A stretch of 64,000 nucleotides of DNA from Axinella damicornis. Taxonomy: Eukaryota; Porifera; Demospongiae; Axinellida; Axinellidae. A program made the position numbers and the translations under genes. Shown here piece by piece: positions 37,101 through 47,306 of the stretch (position 1 is its first letter; each line of letters starts with the position of its first letter). The stretch spans positions 1 to 64,000 of the forward strand of contig OZ007517.1 in NCBI GenBank assembly GCA_963931865.1. The letters run 5' to 3'. The notes under the pieces are model-generated. The model saw only the letters and a list, made by a program, of their open reading frames with translations. It made no database searches and had not been told where the DNA came from.

Positions 37101-40100
37101 CCATGCAGATACACACGCCCACCATGCAGATACACACACCCACCATGCAGATACACACACCCACCATGCAGATACACATGCCCACCATGCAGATACACAC
37201 ACCCACCATGCAGATACACATGCCCACCATGCAGATACACATGCCCACCATGCAGATACACACACCCACCATGCAGATACACACACCCACCATGCAGATA
37301 CACACACCCACCATGCAGATACACATGCCCACCATGCAGATACACACGCCCACCATGCAGATACACATGCCCACCATGCAGATACACACACCCACCATGC
37401 AGATACACACACCCACCATGCAGATACACATGCCCACCATGCAGATACACACACCCACCATGCAGATACACATGCCCACCATGCAGATACACATGGCCAC
37501 CATGCAGATACACATGGCCACCATGCAGATACACACGCCCACCATGCAGATACACACGCCCACCATGCAGATACACACGCCCACCATGCAGATACACATG
37601 CCCACCATGCAGATACACACACCCACCATGCAGATACACACACCCACCATGCAGATACACACGCCCACCATGCAGATACACACGCCCACCATGCAGATAC
37701 ACACGCCCACCATGCAGATACACACGCCCACCATGCAGATACACACACCCACCATGCAGATACACACACCCACCATGCAGATACACACACCCTCCATGCA
37801 GATACACACACCCACCATGCAGATACACACACCCACATCCATACACCCACACACACACATACCCATACCTGTACACCCACATACCCATACCTGTACGCCC
37901 ACATACCCATACCTGTACACCCACATACTGATACAACATACACCCACATACCCACACACTCAAACACCCTTATACTGATACACCCACATACCCATACACC
38001 AATACACACACCCACATGCAGGGATACCCTGCTCTCGTTTGCTGCTTGCCTGCGCCATGGGCTGATCCCTAACCTACTGAGTGGAGGCTCCAACCCACGT
38101 TATAATTGCCGGGACGCCCCCTGGTGGTGGCTGAGGAGTGTACAGGACTACTGCCAGCTTGCGCCCAATGGCCATGAGATACTGCAGGCCGACGTGAGGA
38201 GGCTGTTTCACCACGATGACTCTCTTGCTGACTTCGAGGCTCAAGAGGTATTGAATTACACAGGTGCTGTAGCCCTGGTACCCTGCCTCTGCCTGGCTTG
38301 CAGTACCAGCAAGCAATGACATTGTAGGTGGAGCCCTGGTACCCTGCCTCTGCCTGGCTTGCAGTACCAGCAAGCAATGACATTGTAGGTGGAGTCCTGG
38401 TACCCTGCCTCTGCCTGGCTTGCAGTACCAGCAAGCAATGACATTGTAGGTGGAGTCCTGGTACCCTGCCTCTGCCTGGCTTGCAGTACCAGCAAGCAAT
38501 GACATTGTAGGTGGAGCCCTGGTACTCTGCCTGGCTTGCAGTACCAGCAAGCAATGACATTGTAGGTGGAGTCCTGGTACCCTGCCTCTGCCTGGCTTGC
38601 AGTACCAGCAAGCAATGACATTGTAGGTGGAGTCATGGTACACTGCCTCTGCCTGGCTTGCAGTACCAGCAAGCAATGACATTGTAGGTGGAGTCCTGGT
38701 ACCCTGCCTCTGCCTGGCTTGCAGTACCAGCAAGCAATGACATTGTAGGTGGAGTCCTGGTACACTGCCTCTGCCTGCCTTGCAGTACCAGCAAGCAATA
38801 CCATCCTTAAATTCACTCAATTACACTCGTGTTAATTTACTGATGGTTCAATAATGTGTAGGTGTCTCCACTGTCAGAGATAATTCAAGAGGTTCTACAA
38901 AGACATGTCTCAGGCATCACCTTCCGGGAGAGGGGAGCAGGGCCAAGCCTTGACCGTGACATGACTCCTCCAGGGTTCAGTGTGCGGGCCGGTGTGGACC
39001 TTGAGACGGGGTTTGTGTACGGCGGCAGTGTCCACAACTGCGGAACTTGGATGGACAAGGTTTGAGGCTAGCTTTTAGTTTTGACTGTTTGACCACAGTG
39101 CATGAAATTAACACCTTATATGACGGGCGAGGGGTTGGCGAAAAGGCCCCCACCCCAGCTAGTCTTCAACTACCTTAACAAAGTTGTTTTGCCCGTACTA
39201 CCAGGTTGGAGAGTCTTCTTGGGCTGGGAACAAGGGGGTGCCTGCCACACCCAGGTGAGGCAGTGTGTCTGGGTGAGGGGGTGTGTCCGGGTAAAGATGG
39301 TTACATTGTGGTCCTAAAGGAATGTAGTTGTATCACGCTCTGAATGAGCCCAGTATCCATCCACTTGTGTATAATACTCTCCACTTACCCTGTCCGAAGA
39401 GAGGTTGGCCTTCACACTCAGGAAGCATTTCATAAACATAAAACAAGCAGAAATACTGCATAATTATTGAAGTGAATCACCTCAAACAGAACCATGTGGA
39501 TATGGCTATTGCTGAACCGCCAGTTGTACTTTGCACAGAGTAAAGATCCTGGGTACACTAAATTATTGTGCTACAGAGTAGTCACGGAGCAACTTGCAAT
39601 TTAAGTGTGCATGTGCGAATACCATACCCTCAGACGTGGGAATTATGAAGGCTCTATTCAAATGCTGATCGGTCCGTGCTGTGTTTGCCCTGGTCATTTC
39701 TGTACTGACCTGGCATTAGGGTGACAGCTTGCTGCTGTAGTGAAGGATGGTGTCATTGTCAGCCACGTTCCATGTCATTTCTCATGTGCTATTTCAGGGA
39801 TGGCTCAGCAGTTGAGTTGGTGGGGCTCTGCCATTCAGCTGTGTCCTGGCTGGCCAGGCTGCACACACAGGGAGTGTACCCCTACTCTGGGGTGAAGCCA
39901 CCTTCTGAAGAACAAGGTATAGACTAGTGGAGGTCACAGGATGTCATTACATCTGGACAGGCCAAGGATACGTCGACATTTCTTCAGGTCGTAGGGGCGA
40001 GCCGAGCGAGCCCCACATAGACAGGCTTGCTATCACTAGAGCGATAGGGGCTACCGCACAGTAGAAGATTCGTCTGTCAATGCTGTTATGGGTGTTGTTG

Positions 40101-41221
40101 CCCAGTGTTCTCGCTAGGCCTTTAGCAGACATGCAGCACCACCATTTGGATGTGGTAGTACATGCACCGTTTGGATTGCTTCCTAATTATTTATTTCCCT
40201 GCCCACAGCATGCAGCTGCTGGCAGGGTTTCCATTCAATAGTAGTGTGTAAACAAAGCCATTGACATGTCTGCATGATAATCCTGCACCATTAAATTTTT
40301 TGGATGTAGATTTCTACCAGAACACTGTTGTTGCCTGACTCACAGTTCACGTCTCCTACTCAGCACCTCGGCTGTCCTTCACTGAGTGGGCTAAGCGTCT
40401 TCGAACACACTTTGAGGAACGGTTCTGGATCCCCAAGGACCATTGTGTTGCCAGCCAGCGGGAGGGGCAGGACGCAGGGTACATCCACCGCACTGGCATC
40501 TACAAGGACAGTGTAGGAGCCACTCAACGCTACGCAGACTTCCAACTGCGACCCAACTTCCCCATAGCCATGGTAGTATCACCGGAACTGTTTAGTGCTG
40601 AGAATGCGTGGGAGGCGCTGAGTCAGACAGAAGAGCTCCTCCTTGGCCCACTCGGGATGCGCACACTGGACCCGGCGTGAGTCACTGCACGTGCTCCTTC
40701 CCTGGCTAGATAGCATTCTCATCACATCCACACACACAGTGACTACGTGTACAATGGATATTACATCAACTCGGTGGATTCTGACAACTACCACACTGCC
40801 CGTGGTTTCAACTACCACCAAGGTCCAGTAAGTGTAATGAGACAGACTTGTTACCATAGCAACTGTATGCCCTGCTATACTGTACAAACTCTGTATAGGA
40901 ATGGCTGTGGGTGGTGGGGTACTTCCTGAGGGCGAAACTCCTGTTTGCCCACCGCAGTGGGGCTGCAGTGGAGGACACTGTGACTAGGATCCACCAGGTA
41001 TCTTGTTGCTCGTCAGACTCTGGGAGACTATTTCACATGCTTCTAAACTTCCCTCTCAGGTGCTGAGCTCGCACACCCAGGCACTGCAGGACTCGGCCTG
41101 GGGTGGGCTGCCAGAACTTACTAACAAGGATGGAGCCGAGTGTTCCGATAGCTGCCCAGTGCAGGCGTGGTCCATGGCCTGCCTGCTCGATGTGTTGTAT
41201 GACCTGCGCCAGCTCAACTGA
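31162..41221 (+). CDS. AGL: Glycogen debranching enzyme, 20 exons
   Basis: Exons 31162-31228, 31833-32740, 33128-33276, 33372-33584, 33676-34118, 34193-34362, 34508-34609, 34732-34881, 35178-35587, 35864-36242, 36378-36511, 36591-36824, 38022-38247, 38862-39059, 39205-39254, 39798-39916, 40364-40676, 40740-40827, 40899-40997 and 41060-41221 close in phase to 1537 residues (human 1532). This cytosolic enzyme removes glycogen branches. The N-terminal half is the 4-alpha-glucanotransferase, with [14 protein letters not shown] (nucleophile Asp about 541), VAELFT and ATHDND. The C-terminal half is the amylo-1,6-glucosidase, with [23 protein letters not shown] and FNYHQGP. All family landmarks appear and none is disrupted. 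The start is the first ATG of a 22-codon exon whose [11 protein letters not shown] leads directly into exon 2. Introns 9, 12 and 13 carry tandem repeats. Convergent with the NADAR gene, 152 bp apart. Confidence 0.96.
35655..35862. repeat. CCCTCCCT-rich 20- to 28-bp repeat in AGL intron 9
   Basis: Tandem TCCCTCCCTCTGTGCCACCC-type units form a pure pyrimidine-rich tract up to the acceptor of exon 10 (AAAG at 35863), so the expanded tract doubles as an unusually long polypyrimidine tract. Confidence 0.9.
37056..37835. repeat. 21-bp minisatellite in AGL intron 12
   Basis: About 37 units of CCCACCATGCAGATACACAC plus one base, with ACG/ATG/ACA variants. Each unit contains CCATGCAG. The genuine acceptor of exon 13 at 38012-38021 reads CCACATGCAG, so units mimic the 3' splice site. 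All ORFs across it on both strands are repeat products. Confidence 0.92.
38276..38800. repeat. 61-bp minisatellite in AGL intron 13
   Basis: Nine units of about 61 bp (one shortened by six). Each has a pyrimidine tract ending GGCTTGCAG, then 20 nt (TACCAGCAAGCAATGACATT), then GTAGGTGGAG. In splice-site terms that is acceptor, 20-nt pseudo-exon and donor, repeated nine times. ORFs on the minus strand are repeat products. Confidence 0.92.
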
Positions 41222-41373
41222 CCAAATGTAGTCGACCGTCGATGCATCTAATCATGAGTTCATGGCATTGTATGAGGACTATGACTATCTAGGTAGTACA
41301 GGCACTTGAACATCATTGCAGAAAATAGAATAGTACATGCTCAGAGTATTCAATATTATGAGTGCTGGCCTTC

Positions 41374-43155
41374 TCAACATGTTCCGCTATCTTTGGCTGC
41401 AAGCTCCTCCCTCACTTCTGTCAGAGTCTCTCCAAGCCAGTTGGTGCCACGCCAGTGTTGCCTACGCTGAGCCTTCCAATTGCTGGCTGAGAGTCCAATA
41501 CCCCATACACAATCACGGGGGCTTGCCTCCACCAGAGTAGTTCCACGGGTGGCAAGCAGGGCACTCCGCATCTCGGGATTCTGTGAAAACTAGCAGTTTT
41601 CAAGAGTGCAATAATATTATGCAGAGTTAATGTTCCCTGCCCCCAAGAGAGTATAGTACACTGGGTTGATACAAGTACATACTACTGCCACATTGTTTGG
41701 CTGCAAAAGTTTTAGCAGCATACTTGATCAGAAATTAGTGGAAAGTACATTGTAAGGCAAAGCCAACAACTAGACAACTTGGCAGTAAGCAGCACTATGT
41801 TATAGTTGTACCAACCTTAGCAAGATTGCCTCTCTTCACAATGTCTCTACACGCACTTTTCCACTTGCCCTCTTCAAAGTTAGCCACCTTTCTTCCAAGA
41901 GCTTTTTGTTCTCGGGGACTGTCATTCTGCAGGATACGCTTTGCCACTGCCTCATCACCAAACAACACTGCATTGACAAATTTAATACATGTAGTGACTC
42001 CCTGGACAGAGGGACTGCCCATGGTGTCCCAATACAAGGATGGCCATGTGGCAATGGCTGATGCGTATCTACGGGCAATATGTAAGCGACTACCCCTAGC
42101 TGAACAACACAACTACCACTTGCAATGAGACCTTAGGGCCTCCTCAACCCTTGTGGGCAGGTATATTCACATGCATATTGCATGCCAAAACCGGCACATT
42201 ATGGAAACCATAGTCTACTACTTGTGGCATATTTTGACATGTCAATAAATTGGCAGAAACAGCACTCCTGTTCTGTACGGTGATGGATGACTAGCACTCC
42301 TGTTCTGTACAGTGATGGATGTGCCATTGGGAAAAAATGGAACAACAAATCGAAATCAGCACACCAAAGATAAACAGTGAAGCCAGCAAAAGATAAAGTG
42401 TCTACTACATGAACACTAGCTGCCACTTGTTGCGGATGGCATCCTGGGGGGAGTGCATAGCCAAGTGCCAAGGCCTTCTACATCAGTACGTACTGTAAGC
42501 AATCAAAACTGGTGGTGTAGGTGGCCCGGGAACGAGGCCAGGAATGCAACCATAGCTCACTAACTTGGCTAGGTATCTTGGGCTAGGAATGAGATGTGAA
42601 GTTGGGATTTGCACCATTGTGATCAGCATGAACGGAGCTTTCAAATGATGTCCTTTTTCCTGTCGGTTGAAATTTGACCTAAAAGCATGCAAAACCATGG
42701 ATTATAGCCTTTGGCCGACTACGATTTTTGACAAAATTTTTGACCAAGATTAAGGTCACTTGAAGCACATCAATGATTCATTTCAAGCTATTGCTGACCA
42801 CAATGGCGTGCACAATCCCCAGCTTCACATCTCATTCACATACCTACTGCAACATGTGTAACATTGGTAAACACCTCTTTTTTTTTTTTTTCAGAAATGG
42901 TACATCAGTCATCGTATAGAACAGGAGTGCTTATTATGGCAAAATTGGGATGTGCCATAACTGGTAGAAAAAGATTTCCAAAGCCAACACTACCCGGTGT
43001 GGGAGGACCAGCTGTCCCCCAGGACCAGATGTCCCCCCGGACGCATGGTCCTAGGACCAGATGTCCCCCGTCAGGACAGGATGTCCCCCCTAGTCTGCGC
43101 ACTACCTACATTTTAGCTCCGTCCTCCGCGTGCGAGGGTCTGGCTGCGCCAGACT

Positions 43156-43197
<42 letters not shown>

Positions 43198-44402
43198 AAG
43201 GTAGTGCAAAGTTAGATCCAACTTGACAACTTTGGAGCCATCAGTGCAGTTGATACAGCAGTTCATGTAGTAAGGAATCAGCAAGTTTATAGTCAGTGCA
43301 AGTGCATGCTGCGCTGTTCGTCAAAGATGCTATTGCACGTGACAAGACAGGCAGATGATGAGCAACGCTACGCTGGACCATAGATTAATAGAGCGGTCTA
43401 TACATGTAGCTGGACTCACGCAGATGCAGGCCAGGTGAGACTACTGGAGAGAACTGTCGTATGCGCTGCGCTAATAAGAACATTGCGGGGGGAGCGAGAG
43501 CTCACCAGACTTCTTCACAAGCAGGGAGCTGCTGGGCGCCTGACTCATGGGGAGCAGCAAAGCTATAGTATACTGGTTTTTGTTTGGCTGCTGAAAGTTG
43601 TTATTTTTATTTTTTATGAGAAACCACCATGTAGAGTGGCTAACGAGGTAACCGGAATAGCATGAATGCTAATATTAACCAGTACCCCGGGACCAACGGC
43701 TTTACATCCCCTCCGAAGGATGCGGTGTGAACTGTATCAGGTGAAAACACCTTCAAGCACACACCTACTCATTTTTTTAAGGGTAGAGCTGAGTCAACTC
43801 CTAGGAGAGAAAGAAAATCTCTCCTATGGCAATGGTGGGATTTGAACCTGCAACCTTTAGATTAGCAGTCGGATGCTTTAACCGCTAGGCCACCAGCCAC
43901 CCCTCGGGGCTTGTAGAATAGCTCGGTACAGAAGAACAGCCACAGATGAGAGCATTATTAATTTTGGGGGGGACAGCTGGTCCTAAGGGGGACACGTCTG
44001 TCCTAGGACCATATGTCCTAGGGGGACGCGTGGTCCTAGGACCAGCTGTCCGGGGGGACATCTGCTCCTAGGACCACATGTCCGGGGGACAATTTTAGGG
44101 GGGGACATCCTGTCCTGTGACACCTGTGGAACTATTTTTGACACTGATTACACGCGTGTACAACTATACTACCCGGTAATTTCTGCCCTACCGGCCTTGC
44201 GGTGCATCATATACTGCTCAGCGCAGTTGTATGTGACGCTGTCCACCTCGAATTCCGCGGGATGCCACTGGCTGAACGGAGACTTTGATCCGAAGAAGAA
44301 GGTGAAAGTCTCGTCGCTGTCATCAAGGACGTGTGATACACCCTTGACGACATCTTGGTCTCCGGCTTCAGCTCCTCCCGGCCCCGTCGCCATGCCCCCC
44401 AA
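41374..44402 (-). CDS. NADAR (YbiA/DUF1768) domain protein, 3 exons
   Basis: Exons 44402-44192, 41967-41816 and 41580-41374 join in phase to 189 residues (E. coli YbiA is about 160). A 30-residue N-terminal tail is followed by the NADAR fold: FFFGSKSPFSQWHPAEF, then YNCAEQYMMHRKA at the first exon end. Next come FGDEAVAKRIL and the W-rich second exon, then RSALLATRGTTLVEASP and WGIGL in the third. Known members (YbiA, and the NADAR part of some riboflavin-pathway enzymes) hydrolyse N-glycosidic bonds of riboflavin intermediates, and some act on ADP-ribose adducts. Which applies here cannot be told. A second in-frame ATG lies at 44390. Intron 1 is 2.2 kb and full of repeats; intron 2 is 235 nt. 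A complete, spliced animal copy. Confidence 0.88.
42190..43110. other. NADAR intron 1, left part
   Basis: It contains two close copies of AGCACTCCTGTTCTGTAC at about 42262-42315, an AGGAACGAGG-type TAGCC-family fragment (reversed) near 42525, and from about 43010 to 43090 units of the GGTCCTAGGACC repeat (GGACCAGATGTCCCCC variants). No coding sequence. Confidence 0.5.
43159..43196. repeat. Poly-C run of 38 bases
   Basis: An uninterrupted C homopolymer next to a short inverted block (CGTGCGAGGGTCTGGCTGCG) also present at 58329. Its exact length is uncertain because homopolymers are error-prone. Confidence 0.8.
43680..43906 (-). mobile_element. tRNA-derived SINE, copy 1
   Basis: On the minus strand the head (from about 43906) looks like a tRNA, with an A-box TGGCCTAGCGG, an anticodon-loop-like CTGCTAA and a B-box GGTTCAAATCC. 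It lacks the long variable arm a serine tRNA with GCT should have, so it is a tRNA-derived repeat. The body includes TCTCTCCTAGGAG and GGTGTTTTCACCTGATACAG, and the tail GATGTAAAGCCGTTGGTCCC. A degenerate copy with the same order of blocks lies at 49325-49485. Confidence 0.75.
43950..44115. repeat. GGTCCTAGGACC palindromic repeat, cluster 2
   Basis: About four irregular units built round GGTCCTAGGACC or TCCTAGGACCA followed by G- or C-runs (GGGGGACA). It sits in NADAR intron 1 and matches the clusters near 43010-43090 and 44510-44845. Confidence 0.8.
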
Positions 44403-44499
44403 AATTTAGCGATGTAACTTTTACCGGAAGTGTCCGTGTCACATGTGTATACAATGCCAGGATTTCCCCCTATAAATCCGGCCTAGCTGGCCATATACC

Positions 44500-44845
44500 C
44501 CAAGGACATCTGGCCTGGTCCTAGGACCACACGTCCCCCCTAAGACGTCTGGCCTGGTCCTATACTATAGCATCATAATTATGTCCCCCCTAGGACGTCT
44601 GGCCTGGTCCTATAGGACCACATGTCCCCGGCCCTTAGGACGTCTGGCCTGGTCCTATGGACCACATGTCCTCCCTAGGATGTCTGGCCTGGTCCTAGGA
44701 CCACGTGTCCCCCAGGATGTCTGGCCTGGTCCTAGGACCGCGTGTCCCCCCTAGGACGTCTGGCCTGGTCCTAGGACCGCGTGTCCCCCCTAGGACGTCT
44801 GGCTTGGTCCTAGGACCACGTGTCCCCCCTAGGATGTCTGGTTTA
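44500..44845. repeat. 40-bp palindromic tandem repeat, cluster 3
   Basis: Eight or nine units of about 40 bp: GACGTCTGGCCTGGTCCTAG, then GACCACGTGTCCCCCCTAG. The core GGTCCTAGGACC is a perfect 12-bp palindrome and CACGTG is often present. It lies just upstream of the NADAR start. Confidence 0.88.
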
Positions 44846-45265
44846 TTTGTACTAGGTACGCTATGTAGTATCCACGTACATTCATGTCACAAGTGTGCAA
44901 ACTCCTTTACAACACACATACTCTTTGTAACTTCCTTTTAGTATCCCTGCATGGAGCAGCAGTGTTTTAAGATCATTCCCAGTCCTCCATCCAGATTTCA
45001 TCTCGCAGCCATGGAGACACCACCACCAATTGAGGGAGTTCCCTCAGTAACTGCAGTCTTCAAGTCTTCACATCCTGCCCCACTCTCCAATCACCATAAT
45101 GGTTGACTCTCTCAAAGGGTCTTCATCTGTCTCTCTTCTGCTGCCACTACCCTCAGATGATCTTCGTCTCTTTTGTGCTGCCACTCTCATTTCCCCTGCC
45201 CTTGCTTTACAATACAGGGTAGCATTGTTGTTTTAAAATATACCGATATACAGTAGTAGTGCCCT
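44846..45265. other. Intergenic, no gene seen
   Basis: It separates the NADAR gene from the 3' end of ATG4. No conserved ORF or repeat recognised. Confidence 0.5.
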
Positions 45266-47238
45266 CTAATCTGGTTCAGGCTCAGAATGAGTTCTGCAGT
45301 CCACTACTACAAAGTCCTCCTCTTGTTGCCGGTGGTGCCTGAGTAGTGAGGTCCTTGGTGTTAAGCTCTCCACCTGCATGTCCACGGAGGTGTCTAGCAC
45401 ACTCCCCAGCTGCTGGTCAGAGAATGAGAAGAATGGATACACCCCACGCTGTAGGGGTGGGGCCAGCACCTACAGGCAGAGAGGAGCTTTCAGTTAGACC
45501 TTAGGCCATCCAGCTTCAGCAGTATCACCGACAACAGTTGTACCTTCTCGGCCTGCTGACGTAGGTTGTGGAAGTCGCTGAGGTTGCTGCAGTAGAAGCC
45601 AATGGTACAGGAGGGATCCATCTTACTAGCTGCTAGTTTGCGTGGAGTATTGCAGTGGTACGTCTGGAGAAAAACACTTAACAAGGTGAGAGAAATGACA
45701 TTCCATCTAGCTGGTATTTACCTTGATGTCAAATTCCTCAAGGGTCATGTTGACGGTGGGTTGGCTGTAGTGAGGATCTAGGTGCAGCAGCTTCTCTTCT
45801 GAGGGTAAAGGGTTGTCCATGGGTGCTGTGCGAACCATTACAAGATGCTCTGTACCTTGAAATCCTACGAAGTAGACCGAATGCTTTGGCCTCCCTCCAA
45901 TGATCCCCACACAGTGATCCAGAGTCAGCAGTGACTGCACGGATGGAGCAATATGCCCATGATTTCACACACAATTCACCCATGGCACATACACACACCT
46001 TCACACAAGGAATGTAAATGGGGTTGAGGGCCTCACTACCCAATCGAACTGGCACTAGCAGAAACAGCGCCCTTTCAGAACTTTCCCCATACAGCTCCAC
46101 AATATCTCCCACGTACACTGGGGATGGGGGGAGAGTGTCACTCGTCCATGAACTGCCAGTAAAGCTGAGGTTCTACCTTGTGTAGCGGCATTCACCTGTG
46201 CAGTCGTGTGCCACATACACCAGTAGTGATTCTAGCTGTAGGTGCTCCTTCTTGGCCTTGCTCATACTCTCCCTGCATGGAGGGAAGGATGCAATTATTC
46301 AGACTAAATGGCAGTAGCTTAGTGTAGGTAACGTGGCTGTACCGTATCATTATGGCAACTTGTGACGGGCCAAACCAGTCTCCAGGACTATGGCCCCAGG
46401 CTTGCGCCTGCTCCATCATGGCGTGAAGGGAGAAAGGGCAGAGAAGCTTTGGAATGTCCGCAAACCAGGAGAGGATCTGTACACGGGGGCACCAGTCACA
46501 GCAACCTGCAACTTACTCTCACGATGCAACACTTCCTGCCTAAACTAGTACCAAACGCACACAACAGAAACTGGTTCAGCAATCATATGGTACCTGCTTG
46601 TGGACTCCCTTTTCACTGGGTGAGCTAGCAGACAACCTCCAGTCTGAGGAAGGTGTAACAGTACTCCTTCAACAGTGCACACACACACACCACTAGCTAC
46701 GCTCCCACATGCAGACCTCGGCTCAGAAGGTGGTAGTGGAGTGCAGTGGCCAGCATCATCTGTCCACTGCGGACCATGCAACCCCAGCCGCAGTCCGTTG
46801 TCAGCATTGTCCCCGCGATGGGGGCAAAGTGGGTGCGGTAGGTCATCCATGTGAGGGAGAGGTAGTGCTCCATGAAGGCACGCACGTGGGGCGGCACCCC
46901 CTCGGTACCCTGACCCTCTCCAGAACCTACAGTCAAACACCTCCGTGTTTTACTACACCACAAGCCTTAGTCCTCTCTACCACTGTACCTATTGAAGTAC
47001 CGTGGTAGCACTTGCCCAGGACCCACACTGGACTGCTGCCGATTTCCACACTGGAACGGAACTGCCAGCCTGAGGGTCAGAGAACTAGTAGGCCGCCACT
47101 GACTCGGAACACATACCTCCCCCATGCAACGAGCTTACCGTATTTCAATTTGTACCACGTGGAGTACAAACGGTCCTTCAGTGGAAGGTCCTCGCTGCCG
47201 CTAGGCTCCGAGGCCGACCGTAACCGCGGTCGAGCCAT
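45266..47238 (-). CDS. ATG4: ATG4 cysteine protease, 11 exons
   Basis: Exons 47238-47139, 47069-47001, 46926-46717, 46643-46594, 46476-46343, 46272-46196, 46117-45999, 45934-45856, 45798-45722, 45663-45544 and 45469-45266 join in phase to 412 residues (human paralogues 393-474). ATG4 cuts the C-terminus of ATG8/LC3 proteins and later releases them from lipid. Visible are VWVLGKCY, TYRTHFAPI, the nucleophile in TTDCGWGCM (Cys about 106), GDWFGPSQVA, GGRPKHSVYFVGF and the catalytic Asp/His in LDPH (about 287 and 289). The C-terminal tail has an acidic EEDFVVV, which fits an LC3-interacting region. TTDCGWGC is closer to the ATG4C/D type. Intron 8 is only 57 nt with no stop codon, so it is easily misread as 19 coding residues. 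The ATG is 68 bp from the EXOSC3 stop. Confidence 0.94.
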
Positions 47239-47255
47239 ACTGTACTGTGTACGTG

Positions 47256-47290
47256 TTTATTACGCGTGAGCAAACAATTATAATTTTATT
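47256..47290 (-). terminator. Putative polyadenylation signals of EXOSC3
   Basis: Two AATAAA motifs on the minus strand, at 47290-47285 and 47261-47256, follow the EXOSC3 stop by 17 and 46 bp. The second is only 18 bp before the ATG4 start codon, so EXOSC3 transcripts probably end inside the ATG4 promoter or 5' leader. Confidence 0.55.
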
Positions 47291-47306
47291 CATGACCTCA
47301 TGACCT

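Noticed and set aside
36948..38093. Four overlapping long ORFs of 327-351 codons
   Set aside because: All are translations of the 21-bp minisatellite in AGL intron 12; flanking exons splice across it in phase.
38069..38820. Minus-strand ORFs of 180-248 codons
   Set aside because: Products of the 61-bp repeat in AGL intron 13 plus the antisense of exon 13.
43835..43906. Functional tRNA-Ser(GCT) gene
   Set aside because: A- and B-boxes are good, but the long variable arm of serine tRNAs is absent and the sequence continues into a SINE body repeated at 49325-49485.
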